From: Clostridiaceae bacterium
GTDB taxonomy: Bacteria; Bacillota; Clostridia; Peptostreptococcales; Natronincolaceae
Assembly (NCBI GenBank): GCA_020832135.1
Contig: JAFIFG010000039.1
Span: 1-37,542 of the forward strand
Direction: 5' to 3'
Length of the DNA: 37,542 nucleotides
The notes beneath the pieces were generated by a model. The model saw only the letters and a list, made by a program, of their open reading frames with translations, was not told the DNA's origin and searched no databases. Positions 1 to 8,502 of this stretch are shown here, piece by piece. The position numbers were made by a program, and so were the translations under genes. The stretch's first letter is position 1, and each line of letters opens with the position of its first letter.

Positions 1-682
1 AGCAGCTATTATAGCTGTCCGTCAAGATGAAACTATAATTACCCTCAATCATTTTGAACAGGCGATAGAAAGGGTTATTGCTGGTTTGAAAATTAAAAAC
101 CCAACTGTTCTATTGAAGGAAAAACAAATTGTAGCTTATCATGAGGCTGGTCATGCTTTAATAGGTAAAATTTTAAATACTGACATGGTACAAAAAGTGT
201 CTATTATACCTAGAGGTCAAGCCTTAGGCTATGTTCTCCATATGCCTCAGGAGGATCGTTACATTATGACAAGAGAGGAACTTTGTTTTAAAATAATGGT
301 TATGCTAGGGGGAAGAGTATCAGAAGAAATTATATATGGACACCTTTCTACTGGTGCTCGAGATGACCTAAAAAAAGTAACAGAATTAGCTATGCAGATG
401 GTATGTGAGTATGGCATGAGTGATTTGGGTTATATGTCGAATAATCCTACAATGATGCAGGTGCTAGGAGAACAGATTAATAAAGAAATGAACAAAATCA
501 TACATGAGTGTTATGAAACTACACAAGAGCATCTAAAGACTTATAAATCAGATTTAGAAAAACTCGCCCAAGCTTTAATGGAACGCGAAACACTAAATGG
601 TGATGAATTAAATGAATTGCTAGGCGACTTTACTAGCAAGGAAGTTGAAAAAGACAAAGATGAAACATTAGAAGCTGTATAA
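1..682 (+). CDS. ftsH: FtsH-type ATP-dependent zinc metalloprotease, C-terminal part (5' end outside window)
   Basis: This is the end of a membrane-anchored AAA+ zinc protease that degrades membrane and regulatory proteins. The frame is open from base 2, so the TTG at 86 is internal and the gene is cut by the window edge. The first visible residues match the tail of the AAA lid (ending AIERVIAGL). The M41 peptidase domain follows with the zinc motif HEAGH and a downstream TGARDDL segment carrying the third ligand Asp. The stretch between EYGMSD and the C-terminal helix (ending ERETLNGDELNELL) looks shorter than in the usual housekeeping FtsH, so this may be a compact paralogue. AAA motor and transmembrane segments are not visible. 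It is convergent with thrS and shares a terminator with it. Confidence 0.9.
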   Translation, partial: AAIIAVRQDETIITLNHFEQAIERVIAGLKIKNPTVLLKEKQIVAYHEAGHALIGKILNTDMVQKVSIIPRGQALGYVLHMPQEDRYIMTREELCFKIMVMLGGRVSEEIIYGHLSTGARDDLKKVTELAMQMVCEYGMSDLGYMSNNPTMMQVLGEQINKEMNKIIHECYETTQEHLKTYKSDLEKLAQALMERETLNGDELNELLGDFTSKEVEKDKDETLEAV

Positions 683-683
683 T

Positions 684-714
684 AAAAGGGCTGTCGAAAA
701 TGACAGCCCTTTAT
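684..714. terminator. Bidirectional intrinsic terminator between ftsH and thrS
   Basis: GGGCTGTC at 688-695 pairs with GACAGCCC at 702-709 around a 6-nt loop. A residues precede the stem and T residues follow it, so it can stop transcription from both converging genes. Confidence 0.85.
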
Positions 715-716
715 TA

Positions 717-2630
717 TTATATTGTCTTATTATTTATTTCTTGTATTGTATTATTTATAAATTCTTCAATAATTATTTCTCCTAGTTCTCCTTTGTCCCT
801 AGACCTTACTGCCGCTGATTGAGATTCAACCTCCTTATCACCAATCACCAACATATAAGGCACCCTAGAAAGTCTTGCCTCCCTAATCTTATAGCCTATC
901 TTTTCATTTCTACCATCTACTTCAACTCTCATTCCTTTTTCAGCCATCTTGGTTCTAATTTCTTCAGCATATGCCAAGTGTTTGTCTGTTATAGGAAGTA
1001 CTTTTACTTGAACCGGAGCTAACCATGTTGGGAATTTCCCCGCAAAATGCTCTATTAGTATACCAATAAATCTTTCAATGCTACCAAAGATAACCCTGTG
1101 GATCATAATCGGTCTATGTTTCTCTCCATCTGCACCTACGTAATTAATATCAAATCTTTGAGGCATTTGGAAGTCTAATTGTATTGTTCCGCATTGCCAT
1201 GTTCTTCCGATACAGTCTTCAAGATGGAAGTCTATTTTAGGTCCATAGAAGGCACCATCACCTTCATTAATTTTATATTTTAAGCCCTTTTCTTCCAATG
1301 CTTCTTTTAGAGCATTTATAGCCATATCCCACTCTTCATCGCTACCCATAGAGTTCTCCGGTCTAGTGGATAGTTCTATATGGTATTTAAATCCAAATAT
1401 ACTGTAGAAGTAATCTACAAACTCAATTACTCCTATAATTTCATCCTTTATTTGTTCGGGCAACATAAATATATGAGCATCATCCTGTGTAAAGCATCTT
1501 ACTCTCATTAATCCGTGTAAAGCCCCTGACAACTCATGACGATGCACCAAGCCTAATTCTCCCATTCTTATAGGTAGGTCTCTATAACTATGCATCTTTC
1601 TTCTAAACATTAAGATAGACCCTGGACAATTCATAGGTTTAATTGCATAATCGCCTTCATCTATTTGTGTAAAATACATATTTTCTTGATAATGATCCCA
1701 GTGACCTGATTTATGCCACAAATCTTCATTCAAAATAATAGGAGTTTTAATTTCCTCGTATTCTCTTTTAACATGCTCACCTCTCCAGAAATTTTCCAGT
1801 TCATTCCTTATAACCATACCCTTAGGATGGAAAAACGGAAATCCAGGTCCTTCTTCTTGAAGGCTAAATAAATCTAATTCTTTACCAATTTTTCTATGAT
1901 CCCTCTTTTTCGCTTCTTCTAATCTCTCTAAGTACTCTTCTAAGTCCTTTTTCTTTTCAAAGGAAGTTCCATAAATTCTTTGGAGCATTTTATTTTTTTC
2001 ATCTCCACGCCAATAGGCACCAGCTACACTTAATAGTTTAAACGCTTTCACTTTATCGGTAGACATAACATGGGGTCCAGCACACAGGTCTACAAACTCC
2101 CCTTGTCGATAGAAGGAAATAGTTTCATCCTCCGGCAAATCCTCTATCAATTCTACTTTGTAGTCTTCCCCTTGCTCCTTCACTAATTTAATAGCTTCAT
2201 CTCTTGGAAGTTCAAATCTTTCTAGGTCTAATTTTTCTTTTGTAATCTTCTTCATTTCAGCTTCGATTTTTTCTAAATCTTCTGGAGTAAATTTATGCTC
2301 TGAATCAAAGTCATAATAGAACCCATTGTCTATTGCAGGACCTATTGCCAACTTTGTGGCTGGGTATAATCGCTTTACAGCTTGAGCTAAAACATGGGCA
2401 CTAGTATGTCTTAAAAAGTCTTTGCCATTTTCATCTTCAAATCTTAAAATACTTAACTCACAGTTTTCCTGTACCTTATAAGTTAAATCCACAGTCTCAC
2501 CATTTACCTCAGCACCTATAGCTACACGAGCTAAACCTTCACTAATGCTTTTGGCAATATCATAAACAGATGTTCCTTTCTCTACTTCTCTTGTAGAGCC
2601 GTCTTTTAATGTAATTTTTATATTTTCCAC
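717..2630 (-). CDS. thrS: Threonine--tRNA ligase
   Basis: Charges tRNA-Thr with threonine in the cytoplasm. The 637-residue product has the normal ThrRS length. It starts with a TGS domain, followed by the editing domain with HTSAH (75-79) and CAGPH (183-187). The class II core has zinc ligands Cys335 (MNCPGS) and His386, motif 2 around RVRCFTQDD, and motif 3 (GSIERFIGILIEH); a C-terminal anticodon domain follows. The start is a GTG at 2630, 7 nt after AGGAGG. The open frame continues 43 codons further upstream, but that part is the T-box leader and not protein. Expression should depend on uncharged tRNA-Thr through the T-box. Confidence 0.97.
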   Translation of the reverse strand: MENIKITLKDGSTREVEKGTSVYDIAKSISEGLARVAIGAEVNGETVDLTYKVQENCELSILRFEDENGKDFLRHTSAHVLAQAVKRLYPATKLAIGPAIDNGFYYDFDSEHKFTPEDLEKIEAEMKKITKEKLDLERFELPRDEAIKLVKEQGEDYKVELIEDLPEDETISFYRQGEFVDLCAGPHVMSTDKVKAFKLLSVAGAYWRGDEKNKMLQRIYGTSFEKKKDLEEYLERLEEAKKRDHRKIGKELDLFSLQEEGPGFPFFHPKGMVIRNELENFWRGEHVKREYEEIKTPIILNEDLWHKSGHWDHYQENMYFTQIDEGDYAIKPMNCPGSILMFRRKMHSYRDLPIRMGELGLVHRHELSGALHGLMRVRCFTQDDAHIFMLPEQIKDEIIGVIEFVDYFYSIFGFKYHIELSTRPENSMGSDEEWDMAINALKEALEEKGLKYKINEGDGAFYGPKIDFHLEDCIGRTWQCGTIQLDFQMPQRFDINYVGADGEKHRPIMIHRVIFGSIERFIGILIEHFAGKFPTWLAPVQVKVLPITDKHLAYAEEIRTKMAEKGMRVEVDGRNEKIGYKIREARLSRVPYMLVIGDKEVESQSAAVRSRDKGELGEIIIEEFINNTIQEINNKTI

Positions 2631-2667
2631 TATATTTCCTCCTTTGTTACGTATTTTTATAGATATA

Positions 2668-2923
2668 AATAAAAAATCCCTCGTCCTAATACAATATGTA
2701 ATAGGACGAGAGATGTATCTCCCGCGGTTCCACCTAAATTGAAATGAATCCAGCTTCAAAGACTATAACGGGGTCACCGATTTCTTTTTCACCAACAGGC
2801 TACTAGGAAATAGCTAAAGGGTAGTTTTCAATTAACCATATACAAAACACTTTCAGCCTATGGTGTTTTTTCTCTGAATACTGGGTTTAATTTACTCTTC
2901 CCTTTTTATCACTTTTGCTTTTT
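2668..2923 (-). promoter_or_regulatory. T-box leader of thrS (threonine specific)
   Basis: The antiterminator T-box AGGTGGAACCGCGGGAGA lies at 2718-2735. Its UGGA suits the U discriminator base of tRNA-Thr. The terminator hairpin at about 2680-2712 (arms around TCGTCCTA and TAGGACGA) is followed on the minus strand by a T-run. In stem I, AAAGGG/CCCTTT closes a loop whose 5' side holds AGTA and whose 3' side reads GAAAACTA, giving specifier ACU (Thr) followed by A. Uncharged tRNA-Thr should favour antitermination. Confidence 0.93.
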
Positions 2924-2929
2924 TAAATA

Positions 2930-2958
2930 ATTATAGTAATCATAAAGGCTTTTGTCAA
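2930..2958 (-). promoter_or_regulatory. Sigma-A promoter of thrS
   Basis: On the minus strand TTGACA (2958-2953), a 17-nt spacer and TATAAT (2935-2930) match the full vegetative consensus. The predicted start near 2923 sits at the beginning of the T-box leader. Confidence 0.85.
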
Positions 2959-3078
2959 GATATTATGGTTTATTTTCTCTAATAAGTCGAAATTTATTCA
3001 AATATTTTAACTTTTATCAGGGATATATCCTTCTCTAGGCTTACAACGACTGATTGGACCCTTTTACAGTATTATTAG

Positions 3079-3684
3079 CTAGTATAAAGAAATAATAATT
3101 ACTCCCTGTAGCAAACCAATGATAAAACCTAATACTGCTCCCAATATTTCGATATGCTTTAGTTCCTTATTAGCAATAGATAAAACAACTTCTTCTAGTT
3201 TTTCCATAGGAAATTCGTTGATTTTTTCTTCTATAATTTCAGAAATTTGAATACTAGAAGTGCCTTTTTGAATAATATCTTCCATCATCTCGTCAATAAT
3301 TTTTTCTCCTTCTTCCTTAATAATATCATCCATATAATTTTGTATCATGTTTTTAAAGGGCGAAGGAATAATTCCAGGTAACCGTTCACTAATAACCGTA
3401 TTTATTTTTTTTTTCAAAACTTTAAGGACTTTTTCCTTATCGTGATTATCCATGAAACGATGAATGACATCCTCTATAGATAGCAAATCTTTTTCTACTG
3501 CCTCTCCTATACTAACTGCAATTTCATTTCTTCTTTTAGGAATAAGTCCTTGTATTTTTAAATTTATTACTGGAAGGATGACGGGTTCAAAGGGTCTAAA
3601 TAGCAACTTAACCGCCAATAGATTCGTAACCCATCCTATGATGGCACCGATTCCAGCCAATATCAATAACGTAATTAAAATCAT
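3079..3684 (-). CDS. DUF445 family membrane protein
   Basis: A 201-residue protein of unknown biochemical function. Residues 1-22 form a membrane segment (MILITLLILAGIGAIIGWV) followed by NLLAVKLLFRPFEP, typical of DUF445. A charged, coiled-coil-like middle section ends in a second membrane segment (ILGAVLGFIIGLLQGVIIISL), so both ends should lie in the membrane. It is much shorter than B. subtilis YheB of the same family. The ATG at 3684 follows AGAGGTGAG; the frame opens 13 codons earlier without a better ribosome site. It lies between ytxC and thrS on the same strand. Confidence 0.8.
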   Translation of the reverse strand: MILITLLILAGIGAIIGWVTNLLAVKLLFRPFEPVILPVINLKIQGLIPKRRNEIAVSIGEAVEKDLLSIEDVIHRFMDNHDKEKVLKVLKKKINTVISERLPGIIPSPFKNMIQNYMDDIIKEEGEKIIDEMMEDIIQKGTSSIQISEIIEEKINEFPMEKLEEVVLSIANKELKHIEILGAVLGFIIGLLQGVIIISLY

Positions 3685-3724
3685 TGTCTCACCTCTTCTT
3701 ATGTACTGAAAAATCACACACATG

Positions 3725-3754
3725 ATTATACATCATTTTATTTGCTTATTGCAA
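3725..3754 (-). promoter_or_regulatory. Probable sigma-A promoter of the DUF445 gene
   Basis: TTGCAA (3754-3749), an 18-nt spacer and a perfect TATAAT (3730-3725) on the minus strand, about 40 nt before the chosen start codon. Confidence 0.6.
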
Positions 3755-3769
3755 GGAGAAGTTATAGTA

Positions 3770-3797
3770 AAAAAAGCCTCCAGTATCAACTGGAGGA
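3770..3797 (-). terminator. Intrinsic terminator downstream of ytxC
   Basis: CCTCCAGT (3777-3784) pairs perfectly with ACTGGAGG (3789-3796). On the minus strand the stem is followed by GC and a T-run. Confidence 0.85.
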
Positions 3798-3800
3798 GCT

Positions 3801-4712
3801 TCATTCTTTTTCTGCTTTTACTTTCACTTTGCACCAATCACAGTCATCACATATAGTAACTTTATCTATAAAAACTCTAGATATAGTTCTTATTACTTCT
3901 TCATTATTAGTTTTGACTACTTCATGAATAAATAACCTGTTAGGTGCTACAGTAATTAATGAGCTTATAAGTAAATCTTCATAGTTTATATCCTTATCTA
4001 CCATTTCATTAGCAATCATATTTAGATATTCATTATTAATTAAATTACCGTGCTGATTATATAATTTATACTTGCTATCTTCCTCTAGTAAGATATGCAC
4101 TGTATCTATTTTGGCTTCTTGTATATCTACAAAATACCTTAATAGATTTATAAACTCATCATACTCTTTATCCATTAAAAACTCTTCCACTGCTTTTTCA
4201 ATCACTTCCTGTAAGTCTAATATATACCTTTGTAGTCTAAAGGTAATAAACCCCTTAAGATTCAATTGTGAGTTATTTTTAAAATAATCCACAAATGTTT
4301 GTATCATATCAAATTTTTTATTATTTTCTTTGGTACTATTATGTTCTTCTCCATTATTGATTTTATCCATTTTCGCTCTCATAATATCTTGTATTTCTAT
4401 CCGTTCCTTTATATTAAAATAATAATAATCATAATCTATTAATTTGCTAATTATCCTGCATTCTTCATAATTTTTAATATATTCATATAGGGCATTAGCA
4501 ACACAATATTTAAAAATATTAACAAAATCGCTTATTGAGTAGCTTTTTATACTCTCCATTTTGACATAATAGTCTATTGTATATAATGAGTTGTTATAGG
4601 TAACATTTTCATCTATCAAAACACCCTCATCTTTAAAAGGATCTATTTGTTTCCAAAGTTGCTTTTGAAGCTCTTCAGGATTTCTTTCTATAGTAATAGA
4701 CAGCAAATTCAT
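3801..4712 (-). CDS. ytxC: YtxC-family putative sporulation protein
   Basis: A 303-residue cytoplasmic protein of unknown activity resembling the Firmicutes YtxC family. B. subtilis ytxC also lies next to thrS, and that neighbourhood is kept here with a DUF445 gene inserted. It is rich in Asn, Ile, Lys, Glu and Asp. There is no signal peptide or clear membrane segment. It ends with a short Cys-containing tail (CDDCDWCKVKVKAEKE) that may bind metal. The ATG at 4712 follows AAAGGAGTGAT. The family assignment rests on overall sequence resemblance and synteny, and the sporulation role on the family name. Confidence 0.75.
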   Translation of the reverse strand: MNLLSITIERNPEELQKQLWKQIDPFKDEGVLIDENVTYNNSLYTIDYYVKMESIKSYSISDFVNIFKYCVANALYEYIKNYEECRIISKLIDYDYYYFNIKERIEIQDIMRAKMDKINNGEEHNSTKENNKKFDMIQTFVDYFKNNSQLNLKGFITFRLQRYILDLQEVIEKAVEEFLMDKEYDEFINLLRYFVDIQEAKIDTVHILLEEDSKYKLYNQHGNLINNEYLNMIANEMVDKDINYEDLLISSLITVAPNRLFIHEVVKTNNEEVIRTISRVFIDKVTICDDCDWCKVKVKAEKE

Positions 4713-4733
4713 TTCATATCACTCCTTTCTGCT

Positions 4734-4762
4734 GTATTAGTAGTATATGTTTAATTTTTCAA
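4734..4762 (-). promoter_or_regulatory. Possible promoter of ytxC
   Basis: TTGAAA (4762-4757), a 17-nt spacer and TAATAC (4739-4734) on the minus strand, 22 nt before the start codon. The match is moderate and the leader would be very short. Confidence 0.4.
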
Positions 4763-4796
4763 CCTATTCTATATGGACAATTACATATAATTGAAA

Positions 4797-5558
4797 TTAA
4801 TCCATTTCTATTAAGGGTACTAATGTGCCATAATCTTTTAGTTGTCCACAACTTAAACTCACTGCATTTTTATTATGCTTTTTAAAAAATTTTATAATTT
4901 GCTGATAATTTTTATATTGCTCTAAATCTCCGAAAAAAGCTAATGTGTTTTGATCTATAAAACCACAACTCCCTCCTATAAATCCATAGTTTAAGCCCGG
5001 TAGTAAAATGTCACCTTCCTCAATAAGCAATACATCAATCCCGTACTTAATTACTTCTCTATGTATTCCTACATCCGTCGTAATAATAGCTTTTTTTCCC
5101 ACTACAGCTATAGAGCACTTTGCATACCCTTGTGAAACTTGTATTTTCGTGAGACCCTTTTTTTCAATGTAATTAGTTATTGTTTCATCTGTGAACTTAA
5201 AATTATGAATTGCATAATTCCCCACCCTACAAATATTATATGCAATATTGTGGGGGTAGTGACTTTTCAAAACAGTATTTCCCCTTATGACATTTATACC
5301 TAAAGGAGCAAGCTTTTTATGATAATAATTAAATACATTAGGTGCTACAATAATACTTTTATCTCCAATAGGGTGTAGTACTATATCTGGATGACTATGA
5401 ACCGCTTCATACAAATCACCACATGTAATGGTTTTAATAACATTTATCCCTTTGGCATTTAAACTATTTATAATTTCATCCTCAACCCTGCAGTCAAGCA
5501 ACACATCCGTTACCTTCCCTAAAGGTAAAAAAGGAGTTTCAACAAATCCTTTACCCAT
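4797..5558 (-). CDS. DUF6873 / GME-fold (guanidino-modifying enzyme-like) protein
   Basis: A 253-residue protein resembling the DUF6873 family, which has the fold of arginine deiminases and amidinotransferases. Visible landmarks are an early DCRVEDE motif, HPDIVLHPIGD, YPHNIAYN, ITTDVGIHREV, LIEEGDILLPG and the glycine-rich GGSCGF. The Cys and the several His/Asp/Glu residues could form a GME-type Cys-His-acid set, but which are catalytic cannot be read from the sequence alone, and no substrate is known. The ATG at 5558 follows AAAGGGTG at good spacing; a GTG three codons earlier overlaps that ribosome site and is less likely. It lies upstream of ytxC on the same strand. Confidence 0.65.
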   Translation of the reverse strand: MGKGFVETPFLPLGKVTDVLLDCRVEDEIINSLNAKGINVIKTITCGDLYEAVHSHPDIVLHPIGDKSIIVAPNVFNYYHKKLAPLGINVIRGNTVLKSHYPHNIAYNICRVGNYAIHNFKFTDETITNYIEKKGLTKIQVSQGYAKCSIAVVGKKAIITTDVGIHREVIKYGIDVLLIEEGDILLPGLNYGFIGGSCGFIDQNTLAFFGDLEQYKNYQQIIKFFKKHNKNAVSLSCGQLKDYGTLVPLIEMD

Positions 5559-5611
5559 TGGAATCACCCTTTATCATAAAATAAGAAAATTATCCCATCC
5601 ATTTTCTTGTG

Positions 5612-5646
5612 GTTAAAAAAAACATAGATTTTTCTACCTATGTTTT
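5612..5646 (-). terminator. Intrinsic terminator for the minus-strand remnant
   Basis: AAACATAG (5620-5627) pairs with CTATGTTT (5638-5645). On the minus strand the stem runs into eight T residues. Confidence 0.7.
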
Positions 5647-5656
5647 TATATCATAC

Positions 5657-5926
5657 TTAATTAGGCTGTCTTTTTTGCCATGCCTTATACATACCATAGG
5701 AAGCTATAGAGGATAATAAAAAGGTAATGATAGTAGGAGTAATAACTACTATTGGTTTCATCATAATTTCCTTAAAAACACCACCTAAAGTATAACCCAT
5801 AATAGTAAATGTAGCAGGTACCTGTAATGATGGAAAAAACCCTGCAGCTAAGATGATACTTTTATCATATAACTTAAGAAAGTGTTTACAATACGTTCCA
5901 ATTATATAATAATTATTTAAAAAACA
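5657..5926 (-). pseudogene. Start-less small membrane protein frame, probable gene remnant
   Basis: An open frame of 89 codons that reads like protein but has no ATG, GTG or TTG until ATG at 5800, which lacks a ribosome site. It contains two hydrophobic stretches (around SIILAAGFFPSLQVPATF and KPIVVITPTIITFLLSSIA) and ends in a basic tail, KAWQKRQPN. A good terminator lies just after the stop. This suggests a real membrane-protein gene whose 5' end has been lost or frameshifted. A functional 47-residue product from 5800 is the alternative. I do not recognise the family. Confidence 0.45.
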
Positions 5927-6067
5927 CTATTAACTCATTATATCTTCTATTATATATTGCCTCTGTTAAAGTTCTTTTGTTTGTTCATTATAACAGATTT
6001 AGTAATCTATACTTTGATTATTTGATGGTAGATCAATAACAAAATGTAATAAGGTATTTATTATTAA

Positions 6068-6096
6068 TTGACTTTTGATTAATAGCATATTAAAAT
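6068..6096 (+). promoter_or_regulatory. Promoter of the Rrf2 regulator gene
   Basis: TTGACT (6068-6073), a 17-nt spacer and TAAAAT (6091-6096), with the start codon 22 nt further on. Confidence 0.65.
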
Positions 6097-6118
6097 TTTG
6101 TTTTAAGAGGTGATTTTA

Positions 6119-6523
6119 ATGTCAAGCATAATTCATATATCACAGATGGCATCTATAGCTTTACATAGCATGGTGGTTATTTCTAATACCAAGGAACTTT
6201 TAAACGTTAAAAAAATTGCTGAAGTTACAGGTGCTCCAGAGTCTCATCTATCTAAGGTTTTGCAACGTCTTGTGAAGGCCGGGTTTATACGTTCTGTGCG
6301 GGGGCCAAAAGGAGGTTTTGCTTTATTAAAATCTCCAAGTGAAATTACCTTTTTAGATATATATGAAGCAACTGAAGGTTCTTTAGCAACTAAGCATTGT
6401 CCCTCCAATTGTCAGGTGTGTTCCTTTAATACATGTATTTTGGGAGGAATACCTGAAAAACTTAATAATGAGTTTATAGATTATTTAAGGCAAAAAAATT
6501 TAAGCGACTTCCTAGAAATCTAA
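6119..6523 (+). CDS. Rrf2 family transcriptional regulator with four cysteines
   Basis: A 134-residue winged-helix DNA-binding protein. The helix-turn-helix is at about residues 28-60 (KKIAEVTGAPESHLSKVLQRL), followed by the wing signature RGPKGGF. Cys94, Cys98, Cys101 and Cys106 (C-x3-C-x2-C-x4-C) fit an Fe-S sensor of the IscR/NsrR/RsrR group. The start is the ATG at 6119 after AAGAGGTG; a GTG three codons earlier is the last part of that ribosome site. It converges on hcp, suggesting control of nitrosative or redox stress genes. That is inference, since no operator was identified for it. Confidence 0.88.
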   Translation: MSSIIHISQMASIALHSMVVISNTKELLNVKKIAEVTGAPESHLSKVLQRLVKAGFIRSVRGPKGGFALLKSPSEITFLDIYEATEGSLATKHCPSNCQVCSFNTCILGGIPEKLNNEFIDYLRQKNLSDFLEI

Positions 6524-6546
6524 TTCTGGAAGTCGCTTTTTATTAT
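6502..6546. terminator. Bidirectional terminator between rrf2 gene and hcp
   Basis: AAGCGACTTCC (6502-6512) pairs with GGAAGTCGCTT (6528-6538) around a 15-nt loop. The left arm lies inside the last codons of the Rrf2 gene. T-rich sequence follows on both strands. Confidence 0.8.
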
Positions 6547-6599
6547 AGTTGGGGGGTATTATTAATTGTTGGTTATTTGTTATTCATCATGTTTTATAC

Positions 6600-8252
6600 T
6601 TAGGCCAATGCTTCACCCATGAACATTTGAATGTCACTTTCAACATCACTTATGCCGCCTATACCAAAGTTTTCTACCAATACTTTAGCTACATTTGGTG
6701 ATAGGAATGCAGGTAATGTTGGTCCTAAGTGGATATTTTTCACACCTAAATGTAACAATGCCAACAATACAATAACAGCTTTTTGTTCATACCAAGCAAT
6801 ATTATAAGAAATCGGTAATTCGTTAATATCTTCTAATTCAAATACTTCTTTTAACTTCAGTGCAATTACAGCTAATGAGTAAGAATCATTACATTGCCCA
6901 GCATCTAGTACTCTTGGTATACCACCAATATCTCCTAAATCTAGTTTGTTGTATCTATATTTAGCGCAACCTGCTGTCAAAATAACAGTATCCCTTGGTA
7001 GTTTTTCAGCAAACTCTGTATAATAATCTCTAGATTTCATTCTTCCATCACAACCAGCCATAACAAAGAATTGTTTAATAGCTCCGCTTTTCACTGCTTC
7101 TACTACCTTATCAGCAAGACTTAAGACAGTATTGTGGGCGAATCCACCAACTATCTCGCCTGTTTCTATTTCTGTTGGTGCTGCAGTTTTTTTAGCATGT
7201 TCAATAATTTCAGAGAAATCTTTTTCACCATTTACTTTTTCAATATGTTTTAACCCTTCAAAACCTACTACACTTGTAGTATATACTCTATCTTTATAGC
7301 TATCCTTTGGCGGTACAAGACAATTTGTTGTCATCAAGATAGGACCATTAAAGGATTCAAACTCTTTATCCTGCTTCCACCAAGCATTTCCATAATTACC
7401 TGCAAAGTGTGAATATTTCTTAAAGGCTGGGTAGTAATGAGCTGGTAGCATTTCACTATGGGTATATACATCTACTCCAGTTCCTTCTGTCTGTTTTAAT
7501 AACGCCTCTAGGTCCTTTAAGTCATGACCACTAATAAGTATTGCTGGATTATTTCTAACACCTATATTTACTTTTGTAATTTCAGGGTTTCCATAGGTTG
7601 TTGTATTTGCTTTATCTAATAAAGCCATAACATCCACACCAAATTTACCAGTTTCCATCGTTAAAGCTACTAGCTCATCAGCCGATAAACTATCGTCTGT
7701 TGTGGCTGCTAAAGCTTTTTGTATAAAGCCAAAGATCTCTTCTTGTTTATGTTCTAAAACATATGCATGCTTAGCATAAGCAGCCATACCTTTTAAACCG
7801 TAGACAATTAGTTCTCTTAAAGATCTAACATCTTCATTTTCTGTTGATAAAACACCTATCTTTTCCGCCTTTACCTTAAATGCTTCTACAGTATCAGCAG
7901 TCCAAGTAGCCGCATCATGCAATTCATTAGTGAATTGACCACCAGCTTCAAGTAATTGAGCTTTAACTTCTTCTCTTAAAGCAAGACCTTTTTTCACTCT
8001 ATCTACAAATACATTTTCAACAAAGTTTGCATTTGTAATGGTTGCAAATAAACTTTCCATAATAAACTCATTTGCTTGATCGTTTTTAACCCCTAGCTTT
8101 TGGGCTTCTACACCATAAATAGATATTCCTTTTACAACATAAATTAATAAGTCTTGAAGATTAGCAACGTTGTCTGTTTTTCCACATACCCCTCTTACTG
8201 TACAGCCAGTTCCTTTAGCTGCTTCTTGACATTGATAACAAAACATACTCAT
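6600..8252 (-). CDS. hcp: Hydroxylamine reductase / hybrid cluster protein
   Basis: A cytoplasmic Fe-S enzyme implicated in NO or hydroxylamine reduction under nitrosative stress. The 550-residue product has N-terminal cluster ligands Cys5, Cys8, Cys17 and Cys23 ([13 protein letters not shown] then CGK), the arrangement of the strict-anaerobe class. Hybrid-cluster ligand regions are also visible ([38 protein letters not shown]). The start ATG at 8252 follows GGAGGG. It has its own consensus promoter with a CRP/FNR-like palindrome just upstream, and it converges on an Rrf2 regulator. Confidence 0.97.
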   Translation of the reverse strand: MSMFCYQCQEAAKGTGCTVRGVCGKTDNVANLQDLLIYVVKGISIYGVEAQKLGVKNDQANEFIMESLFATITNANFVENVFVDRVKKGLALREEVKAQLLEAGGQFTNELHDAATWTADTVEAFKVKAEKIGVLSTENEDVRSLRELIVYGLKGMAAYAKHAYVLEHKQEEIFGFIQKALAATTDDSLSADELVALTMETGKFGVDVMALLDKANTTTYGNPEITKVNIGVRNNPAILISGHDLKDLEALLKQTEGTGVDVYTHSEMLPAHYYPAFKKYSHFAGNYGNAWWKQDKEFESFNGPILMTTNCLVPPKDSYKDRVYTTSVVGFEGLKHIEKVNGEKDFSEIIEHAKKTAAPTEIETGEIVGGFAHNTVLSLADKVVEAVKSGAIKQFFVMAGCDGRMKSRDYYTEFAEKLPRDTVILTAGCAKYRYNKLDLGDIGGIPRVLDAGQCNDSYSLAVIALKLKEVFELEDINELPISYNIAWYEQKAVIVLLALLHLGVKNIHLGPTLPAFLSPNVAKVLVENFGIGGISDVESDIQMFMGEALA

Positions 8253-8381
8253 ACATATCCCTCCATTTTTTAATTTAATATATACTAAAATCTTTTTTAA
8301 AATTTAGTTTCCATTTTTAGTGAAGCAACTTAGAATTGATACTAACTCCAACTGGAAAATATTATATTCTCTATATTTAAT

Positions 8382-8410
8382 ATTTTAGTATTTAAATACC
8401 TAAATGTCAA
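8382..8410 (-). promoter_or_regulatory. Sigma-A promoter of hcp
   Basis: TTGACA (8410-8405), a 17-nt spacer and TAAAAT (8387-8382) on the minus strand. The predicted start is near 8375, giving a leader of about 120 nt. Confidence 0.75.
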
Positions 8411-8420
8411 TGGATTAGGG

Positions 8421-8438
8421 CTGTGATATTTATCACAG
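8421..8438. promoter_or_regulatory. CRP/FNR-like operator upstream of hcp
   Basis: CTGTGATATTTATCACAG is a perfect inverted repeat with two 8-nt arms and a 2-nt centre, and it contains TGTGA-N6-TCACA. It ends 10 nt upstream of the hcp -35 box, centred about 54 nt before the predicted transcript start. A CRP/FNR-family regulator of the HcpR type is the obvious candidate. It does not overlap the ilvB terminator. Confidence 0.7.
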
Positions 8439-8456
8439 TCTACCTTTACACAAAGT

Positions 8457-8490
8457 AAAACTACTAGAATCACTTGTTTCTAGTAGTTTT
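8457..8490 (-). terminator. Terminator of the branched-chain amino acid operon
   Basis: AAAACTACTAGAA (8457-8469) pairs perfectly with TTCTAGTAGTTTT (8478-8490) right after the ilvB stop codon. Confidence 0.8.
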
Positions 8491-8502
8491 ATCTTCTATC
8501 TG

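Noticed and set aside
2631-2759. N-terminal extension of thrS by 43 codons
   Set aside because: The bases are the T-box antiterminator and terminator. The GTG at 2630 has AGGAGG and gives the normal protein length.
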